Assembly: GCA_902465465.1 (NCBI GenBank)
Contig: CABQNF010000085.1
Location: forward strand, 1-5,412
DNA from: an uncultured Collinsella sp.
GTDB taxonomy: Bacteria > Actinomycetota > Coriobacteriia > Coriobacteriales > Coriobacteriaceae
Reading direction: 5' to 3'
Length of the DNA stretch: 5,412 bases
Shown here: positions 1-5,412 of the stretch, piece by piece
Layout of the letters: the number at the start of each line of letters is the position of its first letter
How positions within the stretch are numbered: the stretch's first letter is position 1
The notes under the pieces: generated by a model
Told to the model about the DNA's origin: nothing
The model's database searches: none
Seen by the model: the letters and a program-made list of their open reading frames with translations, nothing else
Program-made: the position numbers and the translations under genes

Positions 1-302
1 TGCCGGCATCCGAGGTGCAGGATTACGCGCTGGAGGTGGCTGCCTACACGAGCGGTCGCGGACATCTGTACCTAGAGTTCGCCGGCTATGCGCCTTGTCA
101 CGATGCCGAGCGCGTCATTGAGACGGCCGCCTATGAGCCCGAGGCCGATCTGCCTAACACGCCCGATTCGGTCTTTTGCTCTCACGGCGCCGGTTACACG
201 GTCAAATGGTACGACGTACCCGCCGCGGCGCACGTAAAGGTCGATCCCGCTACCTTCCGCCCCTGGCGAGCAGCAGATGCCGAGTTTTTCGGCCACATGT
301 GA
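1..302 (+). CDS. C-terminal end of a Tet(M)/Tet(W)-family ribosomal-protection-like GTPase (partial)
   Basis: The frame is open from the left edge (first full codon at 3) to TGA at 300-302, giving 99 residues. The start lies outside the window. The GTG at 15 is an internal valine codon, not a start, because the reading continues upstream. The residues fit the end of EF-G-like ribosomal protection proteins: a YTSGRGHLYLEF stretch like EF-G domain V, then GYAPC, then YEPEADLPNTPDSVFCSHGAG and a VKW segment. Proteins of this family bind the ribosome and use GTP to dislodge tetracycline; some chromosomal relatives are only called translation-factor GTPases. The G domain and the domain IV loops that would separate these options are not visible. 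The final codons (His-Met-stop) lie at or within the left arm of a palindromic repeat, so the extreme C-terminus may have been changed by that element. Family membership is likely; true tetracycline resistance is not shown. Confidence 0.8.
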   Translation, partial: PASEVQDYALEVAAYTSGRGHLYLEFAGYAPCHDAERVIETAAYEPEADLPNTPDSVFCSHGAGYTVKWYDVPAAAHVKVDPATFRPWRAADAEFFGHM

Positions 303-327
303 CAAAGGGACAGTTCCTTTGTCACAT
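297..327. repeat. Short intergenic palindrome, copy 1 (perfect 12-bp arms)
   Basis: The arms ATGTGACAAAGG (297-308) and CCTTTGTCACAT (316-327) are exact reverse complements around the 7-base centre GACAGTT. In RNA the stem can extend inward by a G-U and an A-U pair, leaving a CAG loop. The stop codon of the upstream GTPase gene (300-302) sits inside the left arm. No T-run follows, so this is not a standard intrinsic terminator, though it could mark or protect the 3' end of the mRNA. It resembles two other elements at 1514-1543 and 4569-4598. It looks like a dispersed REP-like element; that it recurs elsewhere in the genome is inferred. Confidence 0.85.
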
Positions 328-331
328 CCTG

Positions 332-361
332 TTGGTATAACTCGGTACAAGTTGGTATAAC
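332..361 (+). promoter_or_regulatory. Likely promoter and phased 10-bp repeats upstream of the AAA+ gene
   Basis: Three head-to-tail 10-mers follow each other: TTGGTATAAC (332-341), TCGGTACAAG (342-351) and TTGGTATAAC (352-361). The core GGTA-AA is kept in each, one DNA turn apart on the same helix face. The outer copies also work as a promoter: TTGGTA (332-337) as -35, an 18-bp spacer, and TATAAC (356-361) as -10, with an extended TG at 353-354. Transcription would start near 368, leaving a leader of about 28 bases before the start codon at 396. TGGTA (353-357) and TACCA (365-369) form an inverted repeat with a 7-base centre over the -10, a layout typical of a repressor operator. The regulator is unknown; the half-site loosely resembles GntR-family sites. 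The promoter is reasonably supported, the operator is inference. Confidence 0.55.
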
Positions 362-395
362 TATTACCAGGGTTTGCCAATCCGAGGAGGCCGAC

Positions 396-1514
396 ATGAA
401 TCCAAATCCCTTTAAGCCCACGGCTGGTAAGCGGCCCCCGGTACTCATCGGCCGCGAGTCGGTCATCGAAGATTTCGAGGAAGGGCTCGATAACGGCGCC
501 GGAGCGCCGGGTAGGCTCATGCTCATTACGGGAAACCGCGGCTGTGGCAAAACAGTTCTCTTGCGGGAGCTACAGCGTTTGGCTAGTGAGCGCGGATGGG
601 CGGTTGTCTCCGATTCCGCTTCGCTTGGCTTATGCGACCGCTTGGCCGACGCGCTTCGCTCGAATAGGCCCGTTGTGACGTCAATGGAATTCGGTCCGTC
701 GTTTGGCCGGATGTCGGTCGAGGCGGCGCGAGCAAAGGGCGAGACGTTGCGAGGGCTGGTCAACGAGCGCCTCAAGAAGCTCGGTCCAGGCAAGGGCATA
801 CTGTTTGCGATTGACGAGGCTCAATCTGCGTCTATCGAGGAGCTGGCGGCTCTTGCCGTTCTCTATCAGCAGGTGCTCGGAGACCAGGATGCCACGGGCT
901 TGTCCGATAGCGACCAGCGCGGCCTTGCGCTTGTTTTTGCCGGCTTACCCAGTATGGTTGACGATCTGCTCGAAGAGCCGAGCGTGACGTTTTTGCGGCG
1001 TGCCCAGCAGCGTACGCTGGGGGCGATATCTTTGCCCAAGGTGCGCGATTCGTATATCCAGACGGTCAAAGACGCTGGTCTTTACGTTGACGCGGAGACG
1101 GCGGACCTTGCAGCGCGCAAAAGCATGGGGCATCCCTATATGGTTCAGCTGGTGGGCTATTACATGTGGCGGTCTGCTGTCCGGCGTGGCTCGCAGGTCA
1201 TCGAAAGGCGCGATGTCGAGGATGGCCATGCGGATGCCGCCTCCGAGTTCTACGAAGCGGTTGACGCGCCCCTGTATTACGGGCTGCGCAGTCCACAGCG
1301 CCTTTTTATCGAGGCCATGGCGGTTGACGAGGGTAAACCGACGCGAATGGCGGACATCATTGAGCGCTGCGATCGCACTCAGAGCTGGGCGAGCAAATAT
1401 CGCGCAAGCCTGATTCGCGAGCGCGTCATCGAGGCTGCCGGATACGGCCTCGTCCGGTTTACCGTGCCCATGCTGGGCGAGTATATCCGCGACCGCATTT
1501 TATGGCACGAGTAA
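396..1514 (+). CDS. AAA+ ATPase with Orc/Cdc6-like layout (AAA_16-type ATP-binding protein)
   Basis: This 372-residue protein starts at ATG 396, with a strong Shine-Dalgarno GAGGAGG (384-390) five bases upstream. An IGRE segment (18-21) precedes the ATPase core, as in many AAA_16/Orc-type proteins. Walker A is GNRGCGKT (46-53), Walker B is ILFAIDEAQ (135-143) and a sensor-1-like strand is LVFAGLPS (179-186). FLRRAQQ (199-205) may supply the arginine finger, and GHPYMVQLVGYYMW (245-258) sits where a sensor-2/lid helix is expected. Residues about 295-367 look like a winged-helix domain, with a predicted recognition helix in SQSWASKYRASLIRE-like sequence and a short wing (GYGLVRFTVP). I see no signal peptide or membrane segment, so it should be cytosolic. 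The ATPase looks intact; the substrate, DNA or protein, is unknown. A divergent paralogue lies at 4605-5412 on the other strand. The GNAT gene starts 50 bases downstream with no obvious promoter of its own. Confidence 0.88.
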   Translation: MNPNPFKPTAGKRPPVLIGRESVIEDFEEGLDNGAGAPGRLMLITGNRGCGKTVLLRELQRLASERGWAVVSDSASLGLCDRLADALRSNRPVVTSMEFGPSFGRMSVEAARAKGETLRGLVNERLKKLGPGKGILFAIDEAQSASIEELAALAVLYQQVLGDQDATGLSDSDQRGLALVFAGLPSMVDDLLEEPSVTFLRRAQQRTLGAISLPKVRDSYIQTVKDAGLYVDAETADLAARKSMGHPYMVQLVGYYMWRSAVRRGSQVIERRDVEDGHADAASEFYEAVDAPLYYGLRSPQRLFIEAMAVDEGKPTRMADIIERCDRTQSWASKYRASLIRERVIEAAGYGLVRFTVPMLGEYIRDRILWHE

Positions 1515-1543
1515 TGTGAAAAGGGACGGCCCCTTTGTGACAT
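1514..1543. repeat. Short intergenic palindrome, copy 2 (imperfect)
   Basis: Left arm ATGTGAAAAGGG (1514-1525), centre ACGGC, right arm CCCTTTGTGACAT (1531-1543). The outer four and inner six base pairs match, but the left arm lacks the C seen in copy 1 and the right arm has G instead of C, which leaves an asymmetric internal loop of GA against GTG. It begins on the last base of the TAA stop of the AAA+ gene (1512-1514). It lies inside the probable AAA+-GNAT-uvrA transcript, so it is unlikely to be a full terminator; it may attenuate or set mRNA stability. It looks like a decayed member of the same family as 297-327 and 4569-4598. Confidence 0.75.
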
Positions 1544-1564
1544 CGATAGATGTGAGGTCAAAAC

Positions 1565-2106
1565 ATGGCGATTCAAACTGAGCGATTGACGCTTCGTCCG
1601 TGGCGCGAGACGGATGCGGCGAGCTTGTATGCATACGCGAGCGACCCGGACGTGGGGCCGGCTGCGGGCTGGCCGCCCCATCGAAGCATTGAAGAAAGCA
1701 GAGAGATCATTCGGACGGTCTTTACGGCGCCCCATACCTTTGCCATTTGCCTGCCTGAGACAGACGAGCCCGTGGGCAGCATCGGGCTCATGCCGCCTCG
1801 CTGTGAGTCGAACTCGAGTTCGAGGTGGGCTATTGGATCGCCAAGCCGTTCTGGGGCCGAGGCTTTGCCCCCGAAGCAGTACGAGCCATGCAGCGCTATG
1901 CGTTCGAAACGCTTGGCTGCAAGGCGCTTTGGTGCGGATACTACGAGGGCAATAACAAGTCGTTACGCGTCCAGCAAAAATGTGGGTTCGCGCCACATCA
2001 CGTTGAGCGCGACGTGCCCTGCGAGCTTATGGGCGATGTACGTACCGAGTGCTTTACGTATTTGACCTGCGAAGACTGGCGCGGGCGGGCAGAAGGGGAG
2101 CGATGA
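1565..2106 (+). pseudogene. GNAT-family N-acetyltransferase (RimJ/RimL type), frameshifted
   Basis: The N-terminal half reads from ATG 1565 (Shine-Dalgarno GAGGT at 1554-1558), with a typical Acetyltransf_3 opening, TERLTLRPWRETDA, and then EPVGSIGLMPP near residues 68-78. The C-terminal half is in another frame: an ELEFEVGYWIAKPFWGRG segment (from 1810), then FAPEAVRAM, which carries the acetyl-CoA pyrophosphate-binding loop, then YEGNNKSLRVQQKCGF, ending at TGA 2104-2106. The two halves join near 1805-1815. Restoring one base would give about 180 residues, the usual length for this family, so a one-base deletion is the simplest reading. As it stands, translation from 1565 runs in the wrong frame to TGA 2063-2065 and loses the acetyl-CoA site. 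Such enzymes transfer acetyl groups to protein N-termini, antibiotics or small amines; the substrate here is unknown. A sequencing error is a real alternative, and I see no slippery heptamer for programmed frameshifting. Confidence 0.85.
2093..2100 (+). promoter_or_regulatory. Ribosome binding site that fixes the uvrA-like start at 2103
   Basis: The purine run AAGGGGAG lies just before ATG 2103, with a usable AAGGGG core four bases from the start codon. The same frame is open back to a GTG at 2049, but the 18 extra residues are arginine-rich, unlike UvrA, and fall inside the GNAT coding region. UvrA homology starts right after the ATG (an IEVRGARVHNLKDIDIDIP segment at residues 10-28), so 2103 is the better start. 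ATG 2103 overlaps the GNAT stop TGA 2104-2106 as ATGA, which suggests translational coupling. Confidence 0.7.
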
Positions 2107-4565
2107 CGGTGTCGCAACAACCAAGTGCTATCGAGGTGCGTGGCGCGCGCGTCCATAACCTTAAGGACATCGATATCGATATCCCGCTGGGAAAGCTCGT
2201 GGGTATTGCCGGCGTGTCGGGTTCGGGCAAGAGTTCGCTGGCGCTGGGGGTTCTTTATGCCGAGGGTTCGCGTCGCTACTTGGAAGCACTCAGCACCTAT
2301 ACTCGACGTCGCCTGACACAGGCCGAACACGCCCAGGTGGATGAGGTCTTGCACGTGCCGGCGGCGCTCGCATTGCATCAGCGCCCCAGCGTGCCGGGCG
2401 TGCGTTCCACCTTTGGCACCATGACCGAGCTCAACAACAGCCTGCGTCTGCTCTTTAGCCGCTGCGCCCATCACGTGTGCCCGCACTGCGGGGCGCGCGT
2501 GGAGCCGAGCCTTAATGTGGCCGCAGGCCTATCGCTCGCGTGTCAGACATGCGGCCGTGAGTTCTACGCGCCGAGTGCCGAGGATTTGGCTTTCAATAGC
2601 GGCGGCGCGTGTCCCACTTGTGGCGGCACCGGTGTCATGCGCGAGGTGGACGAGGCGAGCCTGGTGCCCGACGAGTCAAAGACTATCAACGAGGGCGCGG
2701 TGCTTCCTTGGGGCACACTCATGTGGGATCTGATGAAGCAAGTGGCCGGCGAGATGGGCGTGCGCACCGACGTGCCGTTTAACCAGCTCACGCCTCAAGA
2801 GCGCGACATCGTGTTCCATGGTCCGGCGGTTAAAAAGCACATCCTCTACGTTCCCAAAAACGGCGAGGGCGCCACGCCGCTCGACTTCACCTATTACAAC
2901 GCCGTCTATACCGTCGAGAATGCGCTCGCCAAGGTTAAGGACGACAAGGGCCTCAAACGCGTTGCGCGCTTTTTGCGCGAGGGCCCATGCCGCGACTGCA
3001 GCGGCACGCGTCTCTCCGAGGCGGCACGCCAGCCCCAGGTGCGCGGTATCAATCTGGCGCAGGCGGCGGCCATGACGCTGGGCGAGGCGATTGAGTGGGA
3101 GATGCGGCCCATGGCGACGGATATCTGCGATTCGTTTTTGAGCACGGCCCGTCGTCTGGTCGACCTGGGTCTCGATTACCTTTCACTCGATCGCGCCGGT
3201 GCCACGCTTTCCACGGGTGAGCGCCAGCGCGTGCAGCTTGCTCGCGTGGTGCGCAATCCATCGACGGGCGTGCTCTATGTGCTGGACGAGCCCTCGATCG
3301 GCTTGCATCCTGCCAATGTCGACGGCTTGGTGGGTGTGATGCGCGATCTGGTGGATGACGGCAACACCGTGGTTGTTGTCGACCACGATACGCGCGTACT
3401 GGCGGAAGCCGACTATCTGGTCGAGATGGGCCCCGTTGCCGGAGCAGGCGGCGGTAATGTGATTGCCGCTGGCACGGTGGACGAGCTCGAACAATCGCAG
3501 GGCAGCCGCATCGCTCCGTTTTTGCGCGCAGAGTCCAAGCGCTTGCGTCCGCAGGTGACTGACGAGGAAATGTTCGACCAGGGGCATATTCGCATGGCAA
3601 CCGATGCCATCCATACCGTCAAGCCGCTCGAAGTTGATATCCCGCGCGGCCGCCTTGTTGCGGTTACGGGCGTTTCGGGTTCGGGCAAGACGACGTTGGT
3701 GCTCGAGACGCTCATCCCGGCGCTTAAGGCGCAGGCAGCCGGCGAGCGCCTGCCAAAACATGTGCGCTGGGTCGATGCCGAAGGCATTGCCCGCGCAAAC
3801 CTGATTGACGCTACGCCTATCGGCGCCAACGTGCGCTCGACAGTGGCGACTTATGCCGACATTCATGACGAGCTGCGTCGCGCCTTCGCCCGTACGTCCG
3901 AGGCCAAAGCAGCCGGCTACAAGGCGGGTGCCTTTAGCTACAACACTGGCGCCTTGCGCTGCCCTACGTGCGATGGCACGGGCTCGATATCGCTCGACGT
4001 GCAGTTTTTGCCCGACGTCGAGATCGTCTGCCCGGCATGCCGTGGTTCGCGCTACGCCGAGGCCGCCTCGCATATCCATCGCGAGGGCAAGGACGGGAGC
4101 CTGCTTACGTTGCCGCAGCTCATGGACATGAGTGTGGACGAGGCCCTCGACGCCACGGTGGGGCTCAAAAAGGTGCAGGCGCGCTTGCAGACCTTGCACG
4201 ACCTGGGCCTGGGTTATCTCACGCTTGGCGAGCCCACACCGGCGCTTTCGGGCGGCGAGGCACAACGTCTTAAGCTCGCGAGCGAGATGGGCCGCGTGCA
4301 GGATGATGCCGTATTCGTATTTGATGAGCCCACGATTGGCCTGCATCCGTTCGATGTTCAGGTGCTGTTGAACGTGTTTGACGGCCTCGTTGCCAAGGGC
4401 GCCACAGTTATCGTGATCGAGCATGACCTCGACCTTATCCGTAACGCCGATTACGTGATTGACATGGGGCCGGGCGGTGGCGATGTGGGCGGGCAAATCG
4501 TCTGCGCCGGCACGCCGAGCGACATCGCAGCCTGCTCCGCAAGCATCACCGGTCGTTATCTATAG
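2103..4565 (+). CDS. Class II UvrA paralogue (UvrA2-like, dual ABC ATPase lacking the UvrB-binding domain)
   Basis: An 820-residue protein with the two nucleotide-binding modules of UvrA. Module 1: Walker A GVSGSGKS (37-44), signature LSTGERQR (369-376), Walker B VLYVLDEPSIGLH (390-402), H-loop DHD (427-429). Module 2: Walker A GVSGSGKT (523-530), signature LSGGEAQR (715-722), Walker B VFVFDEPTIGLH (737-748), H-loop EHD (773-775). Zinc sites are present: C147/C150 with C170/C173, and C620/C623 with C643/C646, the latter flanking the FLPDVEIVC region. Only about 20 residues separate CPHC (126-129) from CQTC (147-150), where standard UvrA (about 940 residues) carries a UvrB-binding domain of over 100. 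That explains the short length and argues against acting in standard UvrABC repair. Class II UvrAs are linked to DNA-damage tolerance or to resistance to DNA-binding drugs; which applies here is unknown. All ATPase motifs look intact. It follows the broken GNAT gene with a 4-base overlap and is probably on the same transcript. Confidence 0.92.
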   Translation: MTVSQQPSAIEVRGARVHNLKDIDIDIPLGKLVGIAGVSGSGKSSLALGVLYAEGSRRYLEALSTYTRRRLTQAEHAQVDEVLHVPAALALHQRPSVPGVRSTFGTMTELNNSLRLLFSRCAHHVCPHCGARVEPSLNVAAGLSLACQTCGREFYAPSAEDLAFNSGGACPTCGGTGVMREVDEASLVPDESKTINEGAVLPWGTLMWDLMKQVAGEMGVRTDVPFNQLTPQERDIVFHGPAVKKHILYVPKNGEGATPLDFTYYNAVYTVENALAKVKDDKGLKRVARFLREGPCRDCSGTRLSEAARQPQVRGINLAQAAAMTLGEAIEWEMRPMATDICDSFLSTARRLVDLGLDYLSLDRAGATLSTGERQRVQLARVVRNPSTGVLYVLDEPSIGLHPANVDGLVGVMRDLVDDGNTVVVVDHDTRVLAEADYLVEMGPVAGAGGGNVIAAGTVDELEQSQGSRIAPFLRAESKRLRPQVTDEEMFDQGHIRMATDAIHTVKPLEVDIPRGRLVAVTGVSGSGKTTLVLETLIPALKAQAAGERLPKHVRWVDAEGIARANLIDATPIGANVRSTVATYADIHDELRRAFARTSEAKAAGYKAGAFSYNTGALRCPTCDGTGSISLDVQFLPDVEIVCPACRGSRYAEAASHIHREGKDGSLLTLPQLMDMSVDEALDATVGLKKVQARLQTLHDLGLGYLTLGEPTPALSGGEAQRLKLASEMGRVQDDAVFVFDEPTIGLHPFDVQVLLNVFDGLVAKGATVIVIEHDLDLIRNADYVIDMGPGGGDVGGQIVCAGTPSDIAACSASITGRYL

Positions 4566-4568
4566 GCG

Positions 4569-4598
4569 ATGCGACAAAGGGGCACCCCTTTGTCGCAT
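4569..4598. repeat. Short intergenic palindrome, copy 3 (perfect 14-bp arms) between convergent genes
   Basis: Arms ATGCGACAAAGGGG (4569-4582) and CCCCTTTGTCGCAT (4585-4598) pair exactly around CA; a real hairpin would open to a GCAC loop. A G-U and a C-G pair (4568/4599, 4567/4600) can lengthen the stem. It lies three bases after the uvrA-like TAG (4563-4565) and six bases before the minus-strand AAA+ stop (4605-4607), so it could serve both genes as a bidirectional 3' end. On the plus strand the following TTGACTTCTATTT is only loosely T-rich, and no T-run follows on the minus strand, so terminator function is only possible. Compared with copy 1, T-A at the fourth pair is replaced by C-G, which keeps the stem. 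Confidence 0.85.
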
Positions 4599-4604
4599 TG
4601 ACTT

Positions 4605-5412
4605 CTATTTCACGCATTGAGCCGCGAGATAGTCGCGGAAGAATGGCAATTCAAATGCGACGAGCCCTCGTCCTCGTTCTCCGATGATGCCGGCATCTAT
4701 CATGCGGCGTCGGTAGCGGGAGACCTGCTGCGGCGAACGCTTAAGGCGCTCGACAAGGTCAGCGGTGGTGGACTCTTCCTCGTCATCGAGCATGGCGATG
4801 AGGAATCGCTTGTCCTCTGCAGTGAGTTCCCGATAGGTTGCCGCGAGGATTCGGTCATCCATCTCGTCGCGCGCGATTTTGATTCCCAGGTCAAAGTCGC
4901 GTGACGAGATTTCCTTCGAATCGCTTGTGAGATCCCAGGCACGGTAGCCTACGAGTTGCAATAGGAAGGGAAAACCAGAGATCGAGCGAACGGCTCTATC
5001 GATTCCCTCAGCATCTGCCAGGCGATCGTTTTCCTGGATTGTGCGAATCAAGGCCTCGCGCACGTCATAGTCGGCAATGCGACCCAGATGATATTGTTGG
5101 GCGCGGCGAAGGAACGAGACCGTCTTGTGGTTCAGCAACGTCGAGACGTTGTTGGGAAGCCCCGCCATGAGCAGCGCGACGCGTTTCCCATCGGTCACAA
5201 AGTGCTGATACGTGGCTGCGAGCTGAATCATCTCGTCGAGTGTCGGGTCCACCTCGTCAACCGTGACGAGCAGACCGGTGCCCGCCTCGTTGAGCTGGTC
5301 GATGATGTCGCTCATGCGATAACGCCAGGTTGAGGCATCGTGAACGCGATTGGCCTCGATGCTGCCGAGCGGTGCAATTCCGAGACTGGTGACTTCGAAG
5401 TGGCTGGACGGG
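4605..5412 (-). CDS. Second AAA+ ATPase, paralogue of the 396-1514 product (N-terminus outside window)
   Basis: On the minus strand the frame is open from the right edge (first full codon at 5411-5409) to TAG at 4607-4605, giving 268 visible residues. The ATG at 5315 is internal: the reading continues upstream with no stop, and Walker A must lie beyond the edge. Numbering from the first visible residue, Walker B is LLVTVDEVD (47-55), the sensor-1-like strand is ALLMAGLP (79-86), FLRRAQQ is 100-106, GFPFLLQLVGYRAW is 146-159, and a C-terminal winged-helix-like region runs about 195-262 (SPQQVSRYRRRMIDAG and a short GRGLVAFELP wing). From VSFLRR to AW, about 29 of 62 residues match the other AAA+ protein by eye, with the same domain order, so they are old paralogues rather than a recent copy. 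It lacks the acidic insert the other has between Walker B and sensor 1 (about residues 161-176 there). It converges on the uvrA-like gene across a 39-base gap. Function unknown. Confidence 0.82.
   Translation of the reverse strand, partial: PSSHFEVTSLGIAPLGSIEANRVHDASTWRYRMSDIIDQLNEAGTGLLVTVDEVDPTLDEMIQLAATYQHFVTDGKRVALLMAGLPNNVSTLLNHKTVSFLRRAQQYHLGRIADYDVREALIRTIQENDRLADAEGIDRAVRSISGFPFLLQLVGYRAWDLTSDSKEISSRDFDLGIKIARDEMDDRILAATYRELTAEDKRFLIAMLDDEEESTTADLVERLKRSPQQVSRYRRRMIDAGIIGERGRGLVAFELPFFRDYLAAQCVK

Noticed and set aside
303..330. Standard intrinsic terminator after the GTPase gene
   Set aside because: The hairpin is strong, but it is followed by CCTGTTGG rather than a T-run, so only a repeat element is called.
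1805..1825. Programmed -1 ribosomal frameshifting in the GNAT gene
   Set aside because: There is no XXXYYYZ slippery heptamer in the usable interval and no clear stimulatory hairpin just downstream; a point deletion or sequencing error is simpler.
1379..1996. A 205-codon minus-strand open frame across the AAA+ 3' end and the GNAT gene
   Set aside because: It crosses two real genes and an intergenic palindrome, shows no domain and has Arg/Ser-rich shadow composition.
2049..2102. GTG 2049 as the start of the UvrA paralogue
   Set aside because: The 18 added residues are unlike UvrA and overlap GNAT coding sequence; ATG 2103 has a close Shine-Dalgarno site and the homology begins there.
1825..2106. 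An independent 93-residue gene starting at GTG 1825
   Set aside because: There is no ribosome binding site, and the sequence upstream in the same frame (ELEFEV) continues the GNAT fold, so it is the C-terminal half of the frameshifted gene.
2172..2183. 12-bp perfect palindrome GATATCGATATC
   Set aside because: It lies in codons for an alternating Asp-Ile stretch conserved near the UvrA N-terminus, and is explained by protein coding.
2217..3690. 16-base exact direct repeat TCGGGTTCGGGCAAGA at 2217-2232 and 3675-3690
   Set aside because: Both copies encode the VSGSGK Walker A core of the two ABC modules, so this is family structure and not a mobile or recombination repeat.
3183..4496. A 437-codon open frame on the minus strand, antisense to the uvrA-like gene
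   Set aside because: It lies wholly inside a well-supported ABC ATPase gene and its protein is rich in His, Arg and Ala with no recognisable motif. Long antisense frames are common opposite GC-rich codons.

Overview
The window looks like chromosomal DNA from a fairly GC-rich Gram-positive bacterium, most likely a gut coriobacterium of the Collinsella type (class Coriobacteriia). This rests on base composition, Shine-Dalgarno-led genes, protein style and short 'GTGACAAAGGG...CCCTTTGTCAC' palindromes between genes, which I associate with that group. It is a judgement from memory, not a database match.

Layout from left to right: (1) the 3' end of a ribosomal-protection-type GTPase of the Tet(M)/Tet(W) EF-G-like family, cut by the left edge (1-302). 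(2) A 93-base gap with a perfect-arm palindrome, then a promoter-like region with three 10-bp-phased repeats (332-361). (3) A complete 372-residue AAA+ ATPase of Orc/Cdc6-like layout, with Walker A, Walker B and a probable C-terminal winged helix (396-1514). (4) A second, decayed palindrome. (5) A GNAT acetyltransferase of the RimJ/RimL type, broken by a one-base frameshift near 1805-1815 (1565-2106). (6) A complete class II UvrA paralogue with two ABC ATPase modules but almost no UvrB-binding domain (2103-4565), overlapping the GNAT stop codon by ATGA. (7) A third, perfect palindrome in the 39-base gap between convergent genes. (8) On the minus strand, the C-terminal part of a second AAA+ ATPase, paralogous to the first and cut by the right edge (4605-5412).

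The AAA+ gene, GNAT and uvrA-like genes are co-oriented with short or overlapping junctions. I see one convincing promoter, upstream of the AAA+ gene, so they may form one transcript. The GTPase, acetyltransferase and UvrA paralogue each belong to families with members linked to antibiotic resistance, but nothing here proves that role or that they act together. The least explained features are the three palindromes set against stop codons, the phased repeats at the AAA+ promoter and the pair of divergent AAA+ paralogues. I found no tRNA, rRNA, CRISPR array or transposase, and no clear evidence of a wholly new system.
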